Position numbers and translations under genes: made by a program. Of a DNA stretch of 8,348 bases, positions 5,611-8,348 are shown piece by piece. The notes beneath the pieces were generated by a model, which saw only the letters and a list, made by a program, of their open reading frames with translations, did no database searches and was not told the DNA's origin. Origin of the DNA: Candidatus Bathyarchaeota archaeon (GTDB lineage: Archaea > Thermoproteota > Bathyarchaeia > Bathyarchaeales > Bathycorpusculaceae); NCBI GenBank assembly GCA_030589055.1, contig JAUUWK010000039.1:1-8348 (forward strand), in the 5' to 3' direction. Position 1 is the first letter of the stretch; each line of letters opens with the position of its first letter.

Positions 5611-6453
5611 TTGAAATTAAAACCATCCGTTCTGGATTTAAAGTGGACGGAAGTGGAGACAAAAATAAGGCGGTTCATTAAGGACTACGTGGAAAAATCC
5701 GAAGCAAAGGGCATAGTTTTAGGATTATCAGGCGGAATAGATAGTTGTACCGTAGCGTCGCTTGCTGCTTTAGCCATAGGCGGAGACAAGACTTTGGGGC
5801 TTTTGCTACCAGAACAAGAAACATTTACCACCAAAGATGTTGAACACGCAGAACTCGCCGCTGAAAAATTCGGCTTCAAAACCGAAATGATTGACATTAC
5901 ACCGACATTAAAAGCGTTTTACGATTCAACACCTATCTTTAAAACAACCGATAAACTTTGTAAAGGCAATATAAAAGCACGAACAAGAATGATTTACGTA
6001 TATTATTATGCTAATAGACTTGGCATGCTCGTTTGCGGCGCTTCAGACAAGTCAGAAACAATGATAGGTTACTTCACAAAATGGGGAGACGTGGCAGCAG
6101 ATATATCACCGATAATGGATTTATACAAAACGCAGGTTCGAAAATTAGCCCAACACATAGGCTTGCCAAAGGAAATAGTAACAAAACAAGCTTCGCCAGC
6201 ATTATGGCCCGGACAACTTGCAGAAGAAGAGCTGGGAATAAAATATGAAACACTTGACCTCATCCTTTATGGGCTGGAACGATTCATGAAGACAGAAGAA
6301 ATAGCGCAACAATTAGGCGCAAAGAAGGAGCTAATAAACAAAATAAAACTCAGGTGGGTATCTATGGAACATAAAAGAAGAATGCCGCTTACAACAAAAA
6401 TGCAGTATCGAACAGTGGGAGCTGATTTTAGGCTTCCACGCACACTTCATTAG
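5611..6453 (+). CDS. nadE: NAD+ synthetase, stand-alone synthetase domain
   Basis: It makes NAD+ from deamido-NAD+ (nicotinic acid adenine dinucleotide), ATP and ammonia, via an adenylated intermediate, in the cytosol. The protein has 280 residues. The ATP pyrophosphatase loop SGGIDS is at 40-45, after a short N-terminal helix. KGNIKARTRM (118-127), GASDKSE (143-149), GYFTKWGD (153-160) and DISPIMDLYKTQV (164-176) match the conserved core. ASPALWPGQLAEEELG (194-209) corresponds to the usual S-A-x-L-W-x-G-Q-x-x-E-x-E-L-G block. Small departures from the common form are GASDKSE for GTSNKSE and GQLAEEE for GQTDEEE. There is no fused glutaminase domain, so ammonia must be free or supplied by another protein. 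A nitrilase-family gene starts 17 bases downstream and is the obvious candidate partner. TTG 5611 is supported by GAGGG six bases upstream. Confidence 0.95.
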   Translation: MKLKPSVLDLKWTEVETKIRRFIKDYVEKSEAKGIVLGLSGGIDSCTVASLAALAIGGDKTLGLLLPEQETFTTKDVEHAELAAEKFGFKTEMIDITPTLKAFYDSTPIFKTTDKLCKGNIKARTRMIYVYYYANRLGMLVCGASDKSETMIGYFTKWGDVAADISPIMDLYKTQVRKLAQHIGLPKEIVTKQASPALWPGQLAEEELGIKYETLDLILYGLERFMKTEEIAQQLGAKKELINKIKLRWVSMEHKRRMPLTTKMQYRTVGADFRLPRTLH

Positions 6454-6458
6454 ACTAC

Positions 6459-6464
6459 GGAAGG
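6459..6464 (+). promoter_or_regulatory. Shine-Dalgarno of the nitrilase gene
   Basis: GGAAGG, six bases before ATG 6471, inside the 17-base gap after the nadE stop. It fixes the start and supports cotranscription of the two genes. Confidence 0.5.
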
Positions 6465-6470
6465 ATCTAC

Positions 6471-7304
6471 ATGAAAGAAAGAATTAAAGTCGCCCTTGCA
6501 CAGATAAGCTGCAAACAAGGGGACAAAGCAGAGAATATAAGAAAAATCGAGGACAACGTGATAAAAGCAAAGCAGCAGGGTGCAGAGCTTATTATCTTCC
6601 CGGAGTTTTCATTAACAGGCTACACGGTGAGAGACTGCGTTTATGAACTGGCAGAAACAATACCTGGACATTCAACGACTGTTTTGGAAAAATTGGCGAA
6701 GAAAACGGGCACATACATTGTGTTTGGCATGCCTGAACTTAGCGAAAAAACGCAAGCAACAATCTATAATGCTGCAGTTCTCGTAGGCCCAGACGGCTTT
6801 GTTGGAAAATATCGAAAAATGTATCTTCCAACTCACAGTGTCTTTGAAGAGAAAAGATACTTCCGTCCAGGATGCAAAGCAGGAGTGTTTGATACAAAGC
6901 TTGGAAAAATAGGGCTAATCATATGCTATGACATCTTTTTCCCAGAAGTAAGTCGGCTAACACGACTAAAAGGAGCCCAATTAATAGTATGCATTTCTGC
7001 TTCGCCGGCAACCCGGCGAACATTCTTTGAAACTTTGACAGCTGCAAGAGCAATCGAAAACACGGCTTTTCTAGCTTACGTGAACCTCGTAGGGATAGAA
7101 GACGGATTGCAGTTTTGGGGAGGAAGCAGACTTATTGCACCCAACGGGAAGGTTCTGGTTAAGGCAAAATATGACGAAGAAGATCTTGTCATAGGCGAGA
7201 TCAACTATGCTGACATAAGACCCATCGAAGCATTTGTCCCAACCTTGAAAGACCTGCGCCCAGAACTGTTCGATGAACTAAGAGAAGCTGCAGAAAGGCT
7301 GTAA
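6471..7304 (+). CDS. Nitrilase-superfamily carbon-nitrogen hydrolase (amidase), possible glutaminase partner of NadE
   Basis: A 277-residue single-domain member of the carbon-nitrogen hydrolase superfamily. The Glu-Lys-Cys triad is intact: Glu45 in FPEFSLTGY, Lys116 in KYRKMYLP and Cys152 in IICYDIFFPE. The family hydrolyses amides through a thioester on the Cys. VFEEKRYFRPG (124-134) and VGIEDGLQFWGGS are also seen in the glutaminase half of fused glutamine-dependent NAD synthetases. This and the 17-base spacing from nadE suggest it could release ammonia from glutamine for NadE. Against this, the catalytic Cys is followed by Tyr-Asp and then FPE, as in omega-amidase and N-carbamoyl amidase branches, where the NAD synthetase glutaminases usually have Cys-Glu-Asp. 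The substrate is therefore unresolved. No signal peptide or membrane segment is present, so it is cytosolic. Confidence 0.88.
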   Translation: MKERIKVALAQISCKQGDKAENIRKIEDNVIKAKQQGAELIIFPEFSLTGYTVRDCVYELAETIPGHSTTVLEKLAKKTGTYIVFGMPELSEKTQATIYNAAVLVGPDGFVGKYRKMYLPTHSVFEEKRYFRPGCKAGVFDTKLGKIGLIICYDIFFPEVSRLTRLKGAQLIVCISASPATRRTFFETLTAARAIENTAFLAYVNLVGIEDGLQFWGGSRLIAPNGKVLVKAKYDEEDLVIGEINYADIRPIEAFVPTLKDLRPELFDELREAAERL

Positions 7305-7317
7305 GGATTTCTTCAAC

Positions 7318-7625
7318 ATGGACTCCATAAGAACACTTCGCAACGAAGACGTAGAAACATTAATTATAGCATCCGAAAGGTCACAAACACTTCCGCATTT
7401 GCATGAAGTTAAAGGATAACTCAGGTTTGATATGCTAAGAAGCAACTACAGCAAACATCCTACGTGCCTACGTAACCACAAAGATGCATCCGACAATAAA
7501 GGCAAAAGAACTTAAGATACGTGTACTGAACGGAAATTTAGCAAAGCAAGGATATGCTATTCATCAACTATTTGAAACTTCCAGAAATACGAAAGAAGGA
7601 GAATTAAGAGAGTTTCTTGACAAAT
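7318..7625 (+). pseudogene. Probable decayed gene in the nitrilase-aminotransferase gap
   Basis: This 321-base gap after the nitrilase stop (7305-7625) holds two protein-like pieces in different frames. ATG 7318 to TAA 7417-7419 gives 33 residues starting MDSIRTLRNEDVETLI, with AAGGA about 10 bases upstream. The next piece, in another frame, opens after TAA 7436-7438 as EATTANILRAYVTTKMHP and stays open past 7625, through KELKIRVLNGNLAKQGY and GELREFLDKSTQQVQQLF. It runs 83 bases antisense into the aminotransferase end, stopping at 7708, which suggests the original stop was lost. The hydrophilic, helix-like composition fits a real former protein of about 100 residues broken by a frameshift and a stop. 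I do not recognise the family; the start slightly resembles GNAT acetyltransferase N-termini, which is weak. An intact short gene from ATG 7484 is an alternative. Confidence 0.4.
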
Positions 7626-8348
7626 CTACCCAGCAGGTTCAACAGCTTTTCCGATGCGATCTAACGCCTCTTCCAACTGCTCATATGCAGCAGCATAAGA
7701 AATTCTGATATAGCCCTCACCAGAACTGCCGAAGGCAGAACCGGGAACCACTGTGACATGAGCTTTCTTTACGAGAAATTCTGCGAATTTTTCCGAAGAC
7801 ATGCCGAAGCATTTTATGTTCGGGAAAACGTAGAAAGCTCCTTTCGGAAGTGCACAATCGAAACCTTCGACCTCATTAAGCCTTCTGTAAACCATGTGTC
7901 GCCGTCGATCGAACTTTTCAACCATATCCCGAACGCAATCTTGCGGTCCCTTTAATGCGGCTAACGCAACATGCTGCGCCAAGCTGTTTACACAAGCAAC
8001 AGTATACTGATGCACGAGCCAAATAGAAGAAATAAGCTCTTTCGGTCCATAAACATACCCAACCCTAAGACCAGTCATCGCATAAGTTTTAGAAAAGGAA
8101 TTAACAATCAGTGTACGCTCACGCATCCCCGGAAAAGTTGAAAGACAATAGTGCATAGCGTTGTCATATAGTATCTTCTCATAAACTTCATCAGAAATCA
8201 CAATCAAATCACGTTCAACAGAAATCCTCTGCAAAGCAGCAATTTCATCAAAAGAAAGAACCGCACCAGTTGGGTTATTCGGAAAGTTTAGAATCATCAC
8301 GCGTGATTTATCCGTGATAAGTGACATCACATTATCAATAGATGGTCT
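7626..8348 (-). CDS. Class I/II PLP-dependent aminotransferase, aspartate aminotransferase-like (N-terminus outside window)
   Basis: The frame is open from the window edge at 8348 to TAG at 7628-7626, giving 240 residues of the C-terminal part; a complete member has about 380-400, so roughly the first 150 are missing. Fold-type I landmarks are present in order: NFPNNPTGA (substrate/cofactor Asn), ISDEVYEKILYD (Asp that pairs with the pyridine nitrogen, and Tyr), SFSKTYAMTGLRVGY with the Schiff-base Lys at 8090-8088, and YIRISYA with the Arg that binds the substrate carboxylate. It transfers amino groups between an amino acid and a 2-oxo acid, probably including aspartate or aromatic substrates; the exact substrate cannot be read from this part. 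GTG 8330 is internal, not a start, because coding continues upstream without a stop. It converges on the decayed gene at 7318-7625. Confidence 0.93.
   Translation of the reverse strand, partial: RPSIDNVMSLITDKSRVMILNFPNNPTGAVLSFDEIAALQRISVERDLIVISDEVYEKILYDNAMHYCLSTFPGMRERTLIVNSFSKTYAMTGLRVGYVYGPKELISSIWLVHQYTVACVNSLAQHVALAALKGPQDCVRDMVEKFDRRRHMVYRRLNEVEGFDCALPKGAFYVFPNIKCFGMSSEKFAEFLVKKAHVTVVPGSAFGSSGEGYIRISYAAAYEQLEEALDRIGKAVEPAG

Noticed and set aside
5384..5662. 92-codon minus-strand frame spanning the nadE start and the Elf1 start
   Set aside because: It overlaps the divergent promoter and the 5' ends of two well-supported genes, and the translation resembles no family.
1..8348. CRISPR array, insertion sequence, integrase or defence cassette
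   Set aside because: No regularly spaced repeats, transposase or integrase motifs, or nuclease genes are seen; the content is core housekeeping.

Overview
The window is archaeal chromosomal DNA. It encodes the large subunit of the archaea-specific DNA polymerase D, a geranylgeranylglyceryl phosphate synthase (first committed step of archaeal ether-lipid synthesis) and an Elf1-type elongation factor. PolD together with Elf1 points to a TACK or Asgard lineage that keeps PolD. A Bathyarchaeia-like genome is my best guess, from gene content only; no rRNA is present to confirm it.

Layout. (1) Bases 1-102: the last 33 codons of an unidentified + strand gene. (2) 103-366: a convergent intergenic stretch with a weak + strand terminator-like hairpin, a short diverged repeat and a 30-codon minus-strand reading frame of doubtful status. 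(3) 367-630: a small winged-helix protein (-). (4) 679-4095: PolD large subunit DP2 (-), intein-free, with the catalytic Asp-rich motif, two zinc-ribbon regions and a C-terminal PIP box. (5) About 4096-4498: roughly 400 bases without a confident gene, but rich in inverted repeats, with a T7 tract on the minus strand and an interrupted reading frame. (6) 4499-5513: a tight minus-strand pair, Elf1 then GGGP synthase. (7) 5514-5610: a compact divergent promoter region with three exact copies of TAAATACT. (8) 5611-7304: a + strand pair, NAD synthetase (nadE) and a nitrilase-superfamily amidohydrolase, 17 bases apart. (9) 7305-7625: apparently the decayed remains of a + strand gene. (10) 7626-8348: the C-terminal two thirds of a class I aminotransferase (-), cut by the window edge.

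Most of the window is core housekeeping: replication (DP2), transcription elongation (Elf1), membrane lipid synthesis (GGGPS) and NAD synthesis (NadE). The most interesting functional idea is that nadE and the adjacent nitrilase could be a split, two-gene version of the glutamine-dependent NAD synthetase that elsewhere is one fused polypeptide. The nitrilase active-site context does not settle this. I see no CRISPR array, insertion sequence, tRNA, rRNA or clear defence system.
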